From Acidimicrobiaceae bacterium (GTDB taxonomy: Bacteria > Actinomycetota > Acidimicrobiia > Acidimicrobiales > Ilumatobacteraceae): DNA of 64,000 bases. The notes under the pieces were generated by a model, which had not been told where the DNA came from, made no database searches, and saw nothing but the letters and a program-made list of their open reading frames with translations. The position numbers and the translations under genes were made by a program. Shown piece by piece: positions 11,501-20,357 of this stretch. Location of the stretch: the NCBI GenBank assembly GCA_020637295.1, contig JACJWF010000009.1, positions 62,001 to 126,000 on the forward strand. Reading direction: 5' to 3'. Position 1 is the stretch's first letter; every line of letters begins with the position of its first letter.

Positions 11501-12399
11501 TCTCCCGCATCCGCTACATGTTCCGCGAGATGTGGGCCAGCCTCTCGCGCCAGCTCACGCTGACGTTCGCCGCCGTCATCACGGCCACCGTGTCGTTGTT
11601 CCTGTTCGGCATGACCCTGCTCATCCAGCGGGCCTTCGACAACCAGCTCAGCGAGTGGACCGGCGGCGTCGAGATGATCGTCTACGTCAAGCACGGTGCC
11701 TCCGCCGACGAGGTGGAGTTCATCCGCGCCCAGCTCGACGCCCAGGACACGCTGATCGACACCGTGGAGTACTGCGACGAAGCGTGCACGTACGCCGATG
11801 CCCAGAAGGTGTTCGCTGCGGACGAGACCTTCCTCGACGCCTTGACGCCGGACATCATCCCGTCCTCGTTCAAGCTCAAACCCGTGAGTTCGAGCAGCGG
11901 TGACGCGTTGAAGTCCCTGAAGGATCTTGTGACCCAACTTCCCAACGTCATCGACGTGAAGACACCGGACGAAGCGGTGGCGGTACTGGGCGAGCTGAAG
12001 AGCTTCTTCGGTCCACGCACGCTGGTGATGGCACTCGTGCTGCTGTTCGCGTCGGCGCTGCTGATCTGGAACACCATCCGCACAGCCATGTTCGCCAGAC
12101 GAAGAGAGATCGAGGTGATGAAGTTGGTGGGTGCCACCAACTGGTTCATCCGCTTGCCGTTCATGCTGGAGGGCTTGCTGCAGGGCGTCGTCGGCGGTGT
12201 GTTCGGCAGCCTTGCGCTGCTGTACATGAACCAGGACTGGACAGGTGGCATGGAGGCCATCGACTCCAACGCGGGCATCAAGGGCTTCGTGGTCACGGAC
12301 GGCTACCCGTGGTGGGTCTGCTTGTCGATGGTGGTTCTCGGTGCGTTCGTCGGTGCCGTCGGCTCCGGTACGGCGGCCAGCAAGTTCCTCGACGTCTAG
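11497..12399 (+). CDS. ftsX: Cell division protein FtsX
   Basis: A 300-residue permease-like partner of FtsE. It has one N-terminal transmembrane helix after a basic start (MISRIRYMFREMW), an extracellular domain of about 120 residues that in mycobacteria contacts RipC, then three C-terminal helices with the conserved EIEVMKLVGATNWFIRLPF between them. The extracellular part has a Cys pair (EYCDEACTY) that could form a disulfide. The usual actinobacterial downstream neighbour smpB is missing; an enoyl-CoA hydratase follows. Confidence 0.95.
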   Translation: MISRIRYMFREMWASLSRQLTLTFAAVITATVSLFLFGMTLLIQRAFDNQLSEWTGGVEMIVYVKHGASADEVEFIRAQLDAQDTLIDTVEYCDEACTYADAQKVFAADETFLDALTPDIIPSSFKLKPVSSSSGDALKSLKDLVTQLPNVIDVKTPDEAVAVLGELKSFFGPRTLVMALVLLFASALLIWNTIRTAMFARRREIEVMKLVGATNWFIRLPFMLEGLLQGVVGGVFGSLALLYMNQDWTGGMEAIDSNAGIKGFVVTDGYPWWVCLSMVVLGAFVGAVGSGTAASKFLDV

Positions 12400-12422
12400 C
12401 CCCGGCCTTCGGCCGAGCGGGG
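12400..12422 (+). terminator. GC-rich hairpin after ftsX
   Basis: CCCCGGCC pairs with GGCC and then GGGG around a TTC loop, with a 4-nt bulge, directly behind the ftsX stop. No U-tract, so termination is only a suggestion. Confidence 0.4.
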
Positions 12423-12444
12423 TGGCGCGCCTATCGTCGCCCCC

Positions 12445-13320
12445 ATGAGCCCCAGCCCCGACTTCACCCAGATCGTCTACGAGGTCAGCGACCACGTCGC
12501 CACCATCACCCTCAACCGGCCGGACCAGCTGAACGCGTTCACGGGCGTGATGATGCGCGAGATGATCGCTGCGTTCGACCTCATCGACGCGGACGACGAC
12601 GTCCGGGTGGTCATCGTCACCGGCGCCGGGCGCGGCTTCTGCGCCGGGGCGGACCTCAGCAGTGGCGGGGAGACGTTCAGCCGCGGTGGCAGCGACGAGA
12701 TCCCCGAGGACGTCGGGGTGCCCCGTGACGGTGGCGGCCTGGTCAGCCTGCGGATCTTCGAGTGCAAGAAGCCGGTCATCGCGGCGATCAACGGCCCTGC
12801 GGTGGGCGTCGGCGTCACGATGACCCTGCCGATGGACATCCGCCTGGCCAGCGAGTCCGCCCGCTTCGGGTTCGTGTTCGCCCGCCGGGGCATCGTGCCG
12901 GAGGCCTGCTCGTCGTGGTTCCTGCCCCGGCTGGTGGGCATCAGCCAGGCCGCGGAGTGGTGCTACTCCGGCCGGGTGTTCCCTGCCGCCGAGGCGCTGG
13001 CGGGTGGCCTGGTCCGCAGCGTCCACGCCCCGGAGGACCTGCTGCCCACGGCGCAGGCCATCGCCGCCGAGATCGCCGAGAACACGGCGCCGGTCAGCGT
13101 GGCACTGACCCGCCAGATGCTGTGGCGGATGCTCGGCGCGTCGCACCCGATGGAAGCGCACCGGGCGGACTCCCGCGGGATCATGGAGCGTGGCCGCAGC
13201 GACGATGCCCGGGAGGGTGTGGTCAGCTTCCTGGAGAAGCGGCCCCCGAGCTTCCCGGTGAAGGTCAGCGACGGCCTGCCGGACATCTTCCCTTCGTACG
13301 AGACTCCGAAGTTTTCGTAA
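12445..13320 (+). CDS. Enoyl-CoA hydratase/isomerase family protein
   Basis: A 291-residue crotonase-fold protein. The oxyanion-hole segments are visible: GRGFCAGADLSSGG near residue 64 and INGPAVGVGVTMTLPMDIRLA near residue 114, followed by GIVPEACSSWFLPRLVG, which supplies the Glu of classical hydratases. The C-terminal SFLEKRPPSFPVKVSDGLPDIFP is typical of actinobacterial fatty-acid enoyl-CoA hydratases. TATCGT ends 7 nt before ATG 12445 (leaderless). Probably part of beta-oxidation of an unknown acyl chain. Confidence 0.85.
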   Translation: MSPSPDFTQIVYEVSDHVATITLNRPDQLNAFTGVMMREMIAAFDLIDADDDVRVVIVTGAGRGFCAGADLSSGGETFSRGGSDEIPEDVGVPRDGGGLVSLRIFECKKPVIAAINGPAVGVGVTMTLPMDIRLASESARFGFVFARRGIVPEACSSWFLPRLVGISQAAEWCYSGRVFPAAEALAGGLVRSVHAPEDLLPTAQAIAAEIAENTAPVSVALTRQMLWRMLGASHPMEAHRADSRGIMERGRSDDAREGVVSFLEKRPPSFPVKVSDGLPDIFPSYETPKFS

Positions 13321-13389
13321 AGGTCCTCTCAAGGCGCGCCGACAATCTGTGTGCGTACACGCCACGTGCACGTTGAACGGAGGACGAAG

Positions 13390-13608
13390 ATGAGCGCCGT
13401 GATGACCCGGGTGGAAGCCGGAGATGTGATCGAGATGACCCTGGACGGTTCCACGCTGTCGGCGCTGGTCCTGCTGGCCAACGAAGAGTTCGTGATCCTC
13501 GACCCGTGCGACGGGCGTACTCCCGTCGTCGTGCACGTGGAGGAGCTCGGCCAGGCCAGCGTGTTCCACGACCTCGACGACTTCGAGCATTTCGCCGCTG
13601 TCGCCTGA
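13390..13608 (+). CDS. Hypothetical protein, 72 aa
   Basis: A small acidic, beta-rich protein (IEMTLDGSTLSALVLLANEEFVILD). No family recognised. ATG 13390 has a clear GGAGG site (13379-13383), which argues that it is expressed. It stops 19 nt before the truncated haemoglobin gene, which has its own -10-like TAGCCT in the gap. A function linked to the haemoglobin is possible but unsupported. Confidence 0.6.
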   Translation: MSAVMTRVEAGDVIEMTLDGSTLSALVLLANEEFVILDPCDGRTPVVVHVEELGQASVFHDLDDFEHFAAVA

Positions 13609-13627
13609 CATCCGTAGCCTGTCCTGT

Positions 13628-14038
13628 GTGAGCGCCGAGCAGGAGATCACCGTCTACGAGGCCGCCGGCGGGATGCCGTTCTTCGAGCGGCTGGTGGCCG
13701 CCTTCTACGAGGGCCTGCGGTACGACCCCGTGCTGCGCCCGCTGTACCCGGATGACGACATGGACGGTGCCCAGCACCGCCTGACCCTGTTCCTGGCCCA
13801 GTACTGGGGCGGCCCCACCACGTACATGGAGGAGCGTGGCCATCCGATGCTGCGGGCCCGGCACATGCCCTTCGAGATCGGCCCGCGCGAGCGTGACCAC
13901 TGGCTGCTCCACATGGCCGCGGCGGTGGAGCGGGAGACCGAGCCCGGCCCGGTGCGTGACGCGCTGATGGACTACTTCGTCCCGGCCGCCGAGCACCTCC
14001 GCAACGACGGCCTGCAGCGCACCGTCCCGCCCACCTGA
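13628..14038 (+). CDS. glbO: Group II truncated haemoglobin (trHbO-like)
   Basis: A 136-residue haem globin. Compared with mycobacterial GlbO it keeps FFERLVAAFYEG (B helix with Tyr), the LRPLYP corner, QYWGGPTTYMEERGHP, the proximal-His segment LRARHMPF and ERDHWLLHM with the G8 Trp. Such proteins bind O2 and are linked to peroxide and NO chemistry or O2 delivery to membranes. GTG 13628 follows TAGCCT (13615-13620) by 7 nt and lacks a Shine-Dalgarno site. Confidence 0.92.
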   Translation: MSAEQEITVYEAAGGMPFFERLVAAFYEGLRYDPVLRPLYPDDDMDGAQHRLTLFLAQYWGGPTTYMEERGHPMLRARHMPFEIGPRERDHWLLHMAAAVERETEPGPVRDALMDYFVPAAEHLRNDGLQRTVPPT

Positions 14039-14085
14039 CGCGAGCACGGTCCGTTCGGCCCGTCGCCGGCTGCCATACTTCGGGC

Positions 14086-14400
14086 GTGGAGGACGACGAG
14101 CTGGACCTCGACGGTGATGGCGAGGCCGATGTCCGCATCCCTGGGTTGCCGCCGATGTTGCGGCCCGACTCGGAGGTCAGCGAGCAGTCCGACGTGCGGG
14201 CCAGGGTGACGGCCCAGATGCCACCTGGGTCGAGCAACCTGTCGCCGATGGGCCAGATCGAGCACCTCGGCTACGCCTTGCACTCGGACACTGCTCGGGT
14301 CGGGTGGCGGCGGACGGTCGTCCGCGGGTGGGCGTGGCTCTATCTCGTCGGGCCGGTGTTCTTCATGCTGGTGGTAGGACTCATCCAGCTCGCCAGGTGA
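14086..14400 (+). CDS. Hypothetical single-pass membrane protein, 104 aa
   Basis: A short protein with a very acidic N-terminus (EDDELDLDGDGEADV), a central Pro/Ser stretch and one C-terminal hydrophobic helix (about residues 82-101: AWLYLVGPVFFMLVVGLIQL), so the bulk would lie in the cytoplasm in a tail-anchored way. No family recognised. GTG 14086 follows a CATACT hexamer by 6 nt. Next to the haemoglobin gene on the same strand. Confidence 0.55.
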   Translation: MEDDELDLDGDGEADVRIPGLPPMLRPDSEVSEQSDVRARVTAQMPPGSSNLSPMGQIEHLGYALHSDTARVGWRRTVVRGWAWLYLVGPVFFMLVVGLIQLAR

Positions 14401-14424
14401 ACCGCCGGTCGTCGGTAGGCGGGC

Positions 14425-15279
<855 letters not shown>

Positions 15280-15283
15280 CAGG

Positions 15284-16108
15284 TCATCCTTGCGGGCGGA
15301 GCGCGTAGCAGGCAATTGCGCTGGCGGCCGCGGCGTTCAGGGAGTCCACGCCAGGCGCCATGGGGATGCGAGCGCGGACGGTGGCGGCAGCCAGCGTCGT
15401 TTCGGCCAAGCCGGCGCGCTCGCTGCCGATGAGGATGGCGACCGTGCCGGCAGCCGGTCCGACCGCCGTGGCCACGTCGTCGAGCGCGGGCGCGTCGGCG
15501 GCGGGGGTCAGCGCGACGGTCGTCCATCCGAGTTCGCGCATTCGGGCGAGCGGTTCAGCCAGGTCGCGGGCCCGTGCCCACGGCATGCGCACGGCCGTCC
15601 CCATGGAGACTCGCAGGGAGCGGCGGGCGAGGGGGTCGGCGCTGGTGCCGTCCACCAGCAGGCCGTCCCACCCGAGGCCGGTGGCGTTGCGGACGATGCT
15701 GCCGATGTTCGCCGGATTGTCGACGGCCTCCACCACCACGAGCCGGCGGCTGGTGGTGAGGAGGTCGTCCACCGTGTGACGGGCCGGTCGATGGAACACG
15801 GCCACGATGGCGAGCGGCACGCCGAGGCCGGTGACCATCGCCCGTACCGGGTCACCACCTGCGTAGACCGGCACGTCGGGGTCGAAGCGGTCGGTGACGG
15901 CCGGCGGGCGGGCGGCGTCCACCAGCACGGCGTGGGGGCGGCAGCCGGCGTCGAGGGCCCGCTCCACCACGAGGTCGCCCTCGGCCATGAACAGGCCCTG
16001 ACCGTCGTCGGCGCGGCGGTCGACGCGGTTGGCCAGGCCGCGCTCGTTGCGGCGGAACACCTCCAGCCGCGGGTCGCCGGCGTCGTCGATCGGGGTCAGG
16101 GCGCGCAT
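15284..16108 (-). CDS. TrmH/SpoU-family RNA 2'-O-methyltransferase
   Basis: A 274-residue SPOUT methyltransferase using S-adenosylmethionine. The three knot motifs are visible: NPANIGSIVRNA, ILIGSERAGL and IPMAPGVDSLNAAAASAIA. The N-terminal third resembles an RNA-substrate-binding domain. The target RNA position (tRNA or 23S rRNA) cannot be read from the sequence. It lies 28 nt after menB and 4 nt before purU on the same strand; no promoter-like hexamer is seen directly before ATG 16108. Confidence 0.88.
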   Translation of the reverse strand: MRALTPIDDAGDPRLEVFRRNERGLANRVDRRADDGQGLFMAEGDLVVERALDAGCRPHAVLVDAARPPAVTDRFDPDVPVYAGGDPVRAMVTGLGVPLAIVAVFHRPARHTVDDLLTTSRRLVVVEAVDNPANIGSIVRNATGLGWDGLLVDGTSADPLARRSLRVSMGTAVRMPWARARDLAEPLARMRELGWTTVALTPAADAPALDDVATAVGPAAGTVAILIGSERAGLAETTLAAATVRARIPMAPGVDSLNAAAASAIACYALRPQG

Positions 16109-16136
16109 GTTGTGCCGTGGCCGGGCCCGGGCACCG

Positions 16137-17066
16137 TCAGAAGTGCCAGGGGTAGGGGCTCCAGTCCGGGTCGCGCTTCTCCAGGAAGCTGTCCCGGCCC
16201 TCCTGGGCCTCGTCGGTCATGTAGGCCAGGCGGGTGGCCTCGCCGGCGAACACCTGCTGGCCCACCAGGCCGTCGTCCACGAGGTTGAAGGCGAACTTCA
16301 GCATCCGCTGGGCCGTGGGGCTCTTGCCGTTGATCTCCTTGGCCCACTGCAGGGCCTCGCGCTCCAGGTCGGCGTGCGGGTAGACGGCGTTGACGGCGCC
16401 CATCGCGTGCATCTCGTCGGCGGAGTAGGTGCGGCCGAGGAAGAAGATCTCCCGGGCGAACTTCTGGCCGACCATGCGGGCCAGGTAGGCGCTGCCGAAG
16501 CCGCCGTCGAAGCTCGCCACGTCCGCGTCGGTCTGCTTGAACTTGCCGTGCTCGCGGCTGGCCAGGGTGAGGTCGCTGACGACGTGCAGGCTGTGCCCCC
16601 CGCCCGCCGCCCAACCGTTGACCACGCAGATCACGACCTTGGGCATGAAGCGGATCAGCCGCTGCACCTCGAGGATGTGCAGCCGCCCGGCGCGGCCCGG
16701 TTCGATGGCCGCGGCGGTCTCGCCGACCTGGCCGTCGGCGCCCTCGGCGGTGTACTTGTAGCCGTCCTTGCCGCGGATGCGCTGGTCGCCGCCGCTGCAG
16801 AAGGCCCATCCGCCGTCCTTCGGCGAGGGGCCGTTGCCGGTGAGGATGACGCAGCCGACGTCGGTGGTCTGGCGGGCGTGGTCCAACGCGGTGTACAGCT
16901 GGTCCACCGTGCGGGGGCGGAAGGCGTTGCGCACCTCGGGCCGGTTGAACGCGATCCGCACCGTGCCGTGCCCCACCGCCCGGTGGTAGGTGATGTCGTC
17001 GAAGGCGAACCCCGGCACCTCGCGCCACGCCGCCGGGTCGAAGATCTCGCTGACCTGTTCCGTCAT
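16137..17066 (-). CDS. menB: 1,4-dihydroxy-2-naphthoyl-CoA synthase
   Basis: A 309-residue MenB, the crotonase-fold enzyme that closes the naphthoquinone ring in menaquinone synthesis. Diagnostic are FNRPEVRNAFRPRTVDQLY, GGWAFCSGGDQRIRG, VNGWAAGGGHSLHVV, FDGGFGSAYLARMVGQK and FLEKRDPDWSPYPWHF at the end. Two ATGs compete, at 17075 and 17066. A TAGCAT hexamer overlaps the first and ends exactly 7 nt before the second, so 17066 is preferred. No other men gene is nearby. Confidence 0.94.
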   Translation of the reverse strand: MTEQVSEIFDPAAWREVPGFAFDDITYHRAVGHGTVRIAFNRPEVRNAFRPRTVDQLYTALDHARQTTDVGCVILTGNGPSPKDGGWAFCSGGDQRIRGKDGYKYTAEGADGQVGETAAAIEPGRAGRLHILEVQRLIRFMPKVVICVVNGWAAGGGHSLHVVSDLTLASREHGKFKQTDADVASFDGGFGSAYLARMVGQKFAREIFFLGRTYSADEMHAMGAVNAVYPHADLEREALQWAKEINGKSPTAQRMLKFAFNLVDDGLVGQQVFAGEATRLAYMTDEAQEGRDSFLEKRDPDWSPYPWHF

Positions 17067-17073
17067 GCCCGCC

Positions 17074-17079
17074 ATGCTA
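17074..17079 (-). promoter_or_regulatory. -10 box that selects the menB start
   Basis: TAGCAT on the minus strand overlaps the upstream ATG (17075) and lies 7 nt before ATG 17066, the spacing seen for other leaderless genes in this window. Confidence 0.5.
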
Positions 17080-17117
17080 CGGACCCCCGTTGTCCCACAA
17101 CCGCCCCGCCCTCCGCA

Positions 17118-17167
17118 TTCATGTCGCGGGCGTGATCACGGGCCGGCCGCGCTGGGCCGCGACGCGA
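17118..17167 (+). repeat. 50-bp palindromic element, copy C
   Basis: TTCA-TGTCGCG (17122-17128), a 29-nt centre with TGATCA near its left side, then CGCGACG-CGA (17158-17167). It encodes the last residues and the stop of the DUF559-type gene on the other strand. It matches the copy at 18121-18170 in inverted orientation: both flanks, the GGG after the left arm and TGATCA are shared. Confidence 0.75.
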
Positions 17168-18054
17168 AGTGCCTGGCGCAGGGTGCGGATGACGTACTTG
17201 GGATCATCGACGACGTCGGCCGTGGTGAATTCGTAGACGGGCTCGTCGCCGAGCTGGACTCGGTTGCGGCGGCGTGCATCGGACTGGCGATGGCGGTCGG
17301 ACGTGTGCCCGAGGCGGCCGGTGACCTCCACCACGAAGCCGGCGTCGAAGGCGAAGTCGACCCGCACGACCCGTTCGCCGCGACGCGACTTCACGACCTG
17401 GCAGCGAGGTCTCGGCAGGCCTTCCTGCCGGACGATGCGCAGGAACCGTCGCTCGAGGAGGGACTCGCCGCCGCTGTCGAGGAGGAGCTCGCGAAGGAGA
17501 CGGGTGCCGGGCGTCCCGGCTCCTGCGAGGTCGTTGAACCGGCTCCGCAGCCGGGTCATTGCCGTCCGTCTGAGGCGGATCGAACTGTCGATCGCGTTCT
17601 CCACCTGCCGGGCGGTGAACTGGCCGCCGGCCATCGTGATGAGGGCCCGAGTGGCGACGAGCAGCGGAACACCGCGGTGGCGAACCAGCTCGTTGGGGTC
17701 CCACCGTTCTGTGGTGTGCACGGTCATCCACTTCGGGATCGAACGCAAGCCTCGCGGCACGAGGAACTCCACCCGGTTCGGTTCCGGCACATCGACGCCC
17801 CACCAGCGCAGGGCCGATGTGCCGTCCAACCCCCCGCGTCGTCCGAGCCAGGCGGCGCCGGCTCGAACCTGCATCTCGAACGTCAGTGGTGTGGCGGCGT
17901 GCCGGTACCAGCCGGGCGCGACGGGAAGCCACCACTCGGCGTCGACCAGGCGACGCCACTGCGCGTCGCTCAGGCCGGCAGTGTTCGCCAGCCTCCGGGT
18001 GGCGAGCCCGCCGTGGGTGGCGGCGAGTTGGATGAGGCGCTGTTCGACGTTCAC
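17119..18054 (-). CDS. AbiEi-antitoxin-like / DUF559 endonuclease-like protein flanked by inverted repeats
   Basis: A 311-residue protein of a type frequent in actinobacteria. The N-terminal part (IQLAATHGGLATRRLANTAG) looks like the winged-helix domain of AbiEi antitoxins. The middle is a basic linker. The C-terminal part (VDFAFDAGFVVEVTGRLGH, then RRRNRVQLGD, then VYEFTTADV) matches DUF559, a Vsr-like PD-(D/E)XK fold. The usual EVDG is EVTG here, so catalysis is uncertain. GTG 18054 is chosen because upstream sequence is low-complexity. Copies of one 50-bp palindrome lie at both ends in opposite orientation, one supplying the stop codon, which suggests mobility or a repeat-associated role. 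Confidence 0.7.
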   Translation of the reverse strand: MNVEQRLIQLAATHGGLATRRLANTAGLSDAQWRRLVDAEWWLPVAPGWYRHAATPLTFEMQVRAGAAWLGRRGGLDGTSALRWWGVDVPEPNRVEFLVPRGLRSIPKWMTVHTTERWDPNELVRHRGVPLLVATRALITMAGGQFTARQVENAIDSSIRLRRTAMTRLRSRFNDLAGAGTPGTRLLRELLLDSGGESLLERRFLRIVRQEGLPRPRCQVVKSRRGERVVRVDFAFDAGFVVEVTGRLGHTSDRHRQSDARRRNRVQLGDEPVYEFTTADVVDDPKYVIRTLRQALRVAAQRGRPVITPAT

Positions 18055-18120
18055 ACCTACTGGTGCACATCGACCACCGCCGGGTCGGCAAAGTTCGTCA
18101 GCCGGTCCCGCGCCCCCACC

Positions 18121-18170
18121 TCGCGTCGCGCCACCGTCGTCGGCGGGCTTGATCAGCCCCGCGACATGAA
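18121..18170 (-). repeat. 50-bp palindromic element, copy D
   Basis: Read on the minus strand: TTCA-TGTCGCG-N29-CGCGACG-CGA, with GGG after the left arm and TGATCA in the centre, as in copy C at the other end of the DUF559-type gene. Arms at 18160-18166 and 18124-18130. Confidence 0.75.
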
Positions 18171-18228
18171 GTGGGAGGGGGCGAGGGGGACCGGCGGCGA
18201 CCCGACATGGCCCGCCACGAACCTCGCC

Positions 18229-18278
18229 CTCGTGTCGCGGGGCCGGCGACGGGTGGCTCGACCAGGGGCGCGACACGA
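18229..18278 (+). repeat. 50-bp palindromic element, copy A
   Basis: CTCG-TGTCGCG (18233-18239), 29 nt, CGCGACA (18269-18275)-CGA. The arms pair over 10 bp (18230-18239 with 18269-18278). Same spacing as the other three copies; the centre differs. Confidence 0.7.
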
Positions 18279-18343
18279 ATGCCGGGGGCGGGGTGGGGGT
18301 GGGGCAGGAGGGGGAGGGGATGGGGCGTAGTACGGTCCGGGCC

Positions 18344-19129
18344 ATGTCGTACGCAGACGTCAACGGGCAGCGGATCTACTTCGAGGACACGGGTGGCGAC
18401 GGGCCGGCGGTCATCCTCGCCCACGGGTTCCTGATGGACCACGAGATGTTCGCCCCGCAGGTGGACGCCCTCCGCGGCCAGTACCGGGTGATCACCTGGG
18501 ACGAGCGGGCCTTCGGCCTCACCGAGTGGGACGGCCGACCGTTCACCTACTGGGACTCGGCGGCGGACTGCATCGGCCTGCTGGACCACCTCGGCATCGA
18601 CCGGGCGGTGGTGGGCGGGATGAGCCAGGGCGGCTTCCTGTCGCTGCGCGCCGCGCTCACGGCGCCGGAGCGGGTGAGGGCGCTGATCCTCCTGGACACC
18701 CAGGCCGGCGCCGAGGCACCCGAGAAGGTGGAGCTCTACAAGGGGATGATCGACACCTGGCTGGCCGTCGGTGCCGTGCAGGAACTGGCCGACGTGGTGG
18801 CCAACATCATCATCGCCGACCCCGTGGAGAACCCGAAGTGGATCGCCAAGTGGCAGGCCGCGCCCAACGAGCCGATGGCCGAGGCCGGCGCATGCCTGTT
18901 CGGCCGGGACGACGTCACCGACCGGCTGGGCGAGATCACCTGCCCGGCCCTGGTGGTGCACGGCACCGAGGACACCGCCATCGAGATGGAGCTGGCCGAG
19001 GCGATGGCCGCCGGCCTCTCCGGCAGCGGCCCGGTGGTGAAGGTCGGCGGCGCGCACGCAGCCAACCTCACCAACCCCGGCCCGGTCAACGCCGCGATTC
19101 TCGACTTCCTGGCGGGCCTGCCGGCGTGA
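18344..19129 (+). CDS. Alpha/beta hydrolase
   Basis: A 261-residue hydrolase of the haloperoxidase/esterase type. It shows the HGFLMDHEMF oxyanion segment, the nucleophile elbow GMSQGG (Ser), an acid in HGTEDTAI and the catalytic His in GGAHAANL. Substrate unknown. TACGGT ends 7 nt before ATG 18344. Its TGA overlaps the GTG of the F420 ligase, and that gene overlaps the SRPBCC gene by ATGA, so the three form one translationally coupled operon. The acid residue follows the usual pattern D-x-x-(I/V). Confidence 0.85.
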   Translation: MSYADVNGQRIYFEDTGGDGPAVILAHGFLMDHEMFAPQVDALRGQYRVITWDERAFGLTEWDGRPFTYWDSAADCIGLLDHLGIDRAVVGGMSQGGFLSLRAALTAPERVRALILLDTQAGAEAPEKVELYKGMIDTWLAVGAVQELADVVANIIIADPVENPKWIAKWQAAPNEPMAEAGACLFGRDDVTDRLGEITCPALVVHGTEDTAIEMELAEAMAAGLSGSGPVVKVGGAHAANLTNPGPVNAAILDFLAGLPA

Positions 19130-19878
19130 GCTCCCTCCACATCACGGGCATCGAGGGGCTGCCGGAGATCACGCCCGGCGCCGACCTGGCCGCGGTCATC
19201 CTGGCTGCGGCGGAGGGCACGGGCGTGCCGCTCGCCGACGGCGACGTCCTGGTCGTCACCTCCAAGATCGTCTCCAAGGCCGAAGGGCGCACGGTCGAGC
19301 TGGCCGAGATCGAGCCGTCGCCGTTCGCTCGCGAGTGGTCGGCGAAATGGGACAAGGACCCCGCCATCGTGGAGATCGTCCTCCGCGAGGCGAAGCGCAT
19401 CGTCCGCCAGCTCGGTCCGATCCTCATCACCGAGACCTACCACGGCTTCGTCTGCGCCAACAGTGGCGTGGACCAGTCCTCCAGCGGCGCCCACGGCAGG
19501 GCCGTCCTGCTGCCCGTTGATCCTGATGCGTCCGCCCGTCGCATCCGTGAGGGATTGCGCGCCGCCGGGCTGGACGTGGCCGTGATCATCAGCGACACGT
19601 TCGGGCGGGCATGGCGGGAGGGCCAGACGGACATCGCCATCGGCATCGCCGGCATGCAGCCGATCCTCAGCTACATCGGCCAGGTGGACCCCCACGGTCA
19701 CGAGTTCCTGGTGCAGGCGCTGTGCACCGCCGACGAACTGGCAGCGGCAGCCGAACTGGTGAAGGGCAACGTGTCCCGCGTGCCCGTCGCGCTCGTGCGC
19801 GGCCACGCGTGGGAGCCCGACGACACCGCCACCATCGCGCCCGTCCTGCGCGACCAATCGAAGGATCTGTTCCGATGA
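19126..19878 (+). CDS. cofE: Coenzyme F420-0:L-glutamate ligase, single domain
   Basis: A 250-residue CofE-type ligase that adds gamma-linked glutamates to F420-0. Family segments seen are GDVLVVTSKIVSKAEGR, ETYHGFVCANSGVDQSS, DTFGRAWREGQTDIAIG and VPVALVRG. Mycobacterial FbiB carries an extra C-terminal flavin reductase domain; it is absent here, so this resembles the stand-alone archaeal form, and that activity must be elsewhere. It implies an F420-using cell, consistent with the luciferase-like enzyme at 31942. The GTG start overlaps the upstream stop. Confidence 0.88.
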   Translation: MSSLHITGIEGLPEITPGADLAAVILAAAEGTGVPLADGDVLVVTSKIVSKAEGRTVELAEIEPSPFAREWSAKWDKDPAIVEIVLREAKRIVRQLGPILITETYHGFVCANSGVDQSSSGAHGRAVLLPVDPDASARRIREGLRAAGLDVAVIISDTFGRAWREGQTDIAIGIAGMQPILSYIGQVDPHGHEFLVQALCTADELAAAAELVKGNVSRVPVALVRGHAWEPDDTATIAPVLRDQSKDLFR

Positions 19879-20354
19879 GCACGAATGACCATGCGGAAGT
19901 GAGCCGCACCATCGCCGCCCCGGCGGCCCGGCTGTACGCGCTCGTCAGCGACCTGCCGCGTATGGGCGAGTGGTCCACGGAGAACACCGGCGGCAAGTGG
20001 GTGAAGGGTTCCACGGGTCCCGCCGTCGGCGCCCGGTTCAAGGGGTCCAACCGGCACGGCTGGCGGCGGTGGAGCACCGACGTCACGGTGGTGGAGGCGG
20101 ACCCGGGAACGGCCTTCGTCTTCGACGTCACGTCCATGGGGCTCGGCGTGGCCCGCTGGGGGTATCGGCTCGAGCCGGCAGGCGACGGGGCCGCCACCAC
20201 GGTCACCGAGTTCTGGGAGGACCACCGCAGCCCGTTCGTGGCCCGTCTCACCGGGCTGGCGGTGGGCGTGCGCGACCGCCGGGAGCACAACCGGGCGGGG
20301 ATGGAAGCGACGCTCGCGGCGCTCGACGCCGCGGTGTCGCCACTGGCCGGCTGA
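19875..20354 (+). CDS. SRPBCC (START-like) family protein
   Basis: A 159-residue lipid-pocket protein of the polyketide cyclase/START type: SRTIAAPAARLYALVSDLPRMGEWS at the N-terminus, a beta sheet with the conserved Trp/Gly pattern, and a long C-terminal helix. Ligand unknown. Coupled by ATGA overlap to the F420 ligase, so the operon may act on a hydrophobic substrate with an F420-dependent enzyme encoded elsewhere (inference). It stops 3 nt before the end of the convergent MFS gene with no room for a terminator. Confidence 0.75.
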   Translation: MSTNDHAEVSRTIAAPAARLYALVSDLPRMGEWSTENTGGKWVKGSTGPAVGARFKGSNRHGWRRWSTDVTVVEADPGTAFVFDVTSMGLGVARWGYRLEPAGDGAATTVTEFWEDHRSPFVARLTGLAVGVRDRREHNRAGMEATLAALDAAVSPLAG

Positions 20355-20357
20355 GGG

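Larger units (their letters stand above)
18055..18343. other. Gene-free divergent region with two repeat copies
   Basis: Nearly 290 bases between divergent genes. It holds repeat copies D (18121-18170) and A (18229-18278), a G-rich run near 18284-18326 (GGGGGCGGGG, then GGGTGGGGC and GGAGGGGGAGGGG) and the -10-like TACGGT (18331-18336) of the hydrolase gene. I see no credible reading frame. Confidence 0.6.

Noticed and set aside
17119..18054. A complete type IV AbiE toxin-antitoxin pair
   Set aside because: Only the AbiEi-like domain is present, fused to a DUF559 region. No AbiEii nucleotidyltransferase toxin is adjacent; the neighbours are menB and a hydrolase operon.
18284..18326. G-quadruplex element in the G-rich run before the hydrolase
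   Set aside because: The run has the G-tracts for one, but it lies upstream of the inferred leaderless start, and G-rich runs are expected at this base composition; there is no further support.
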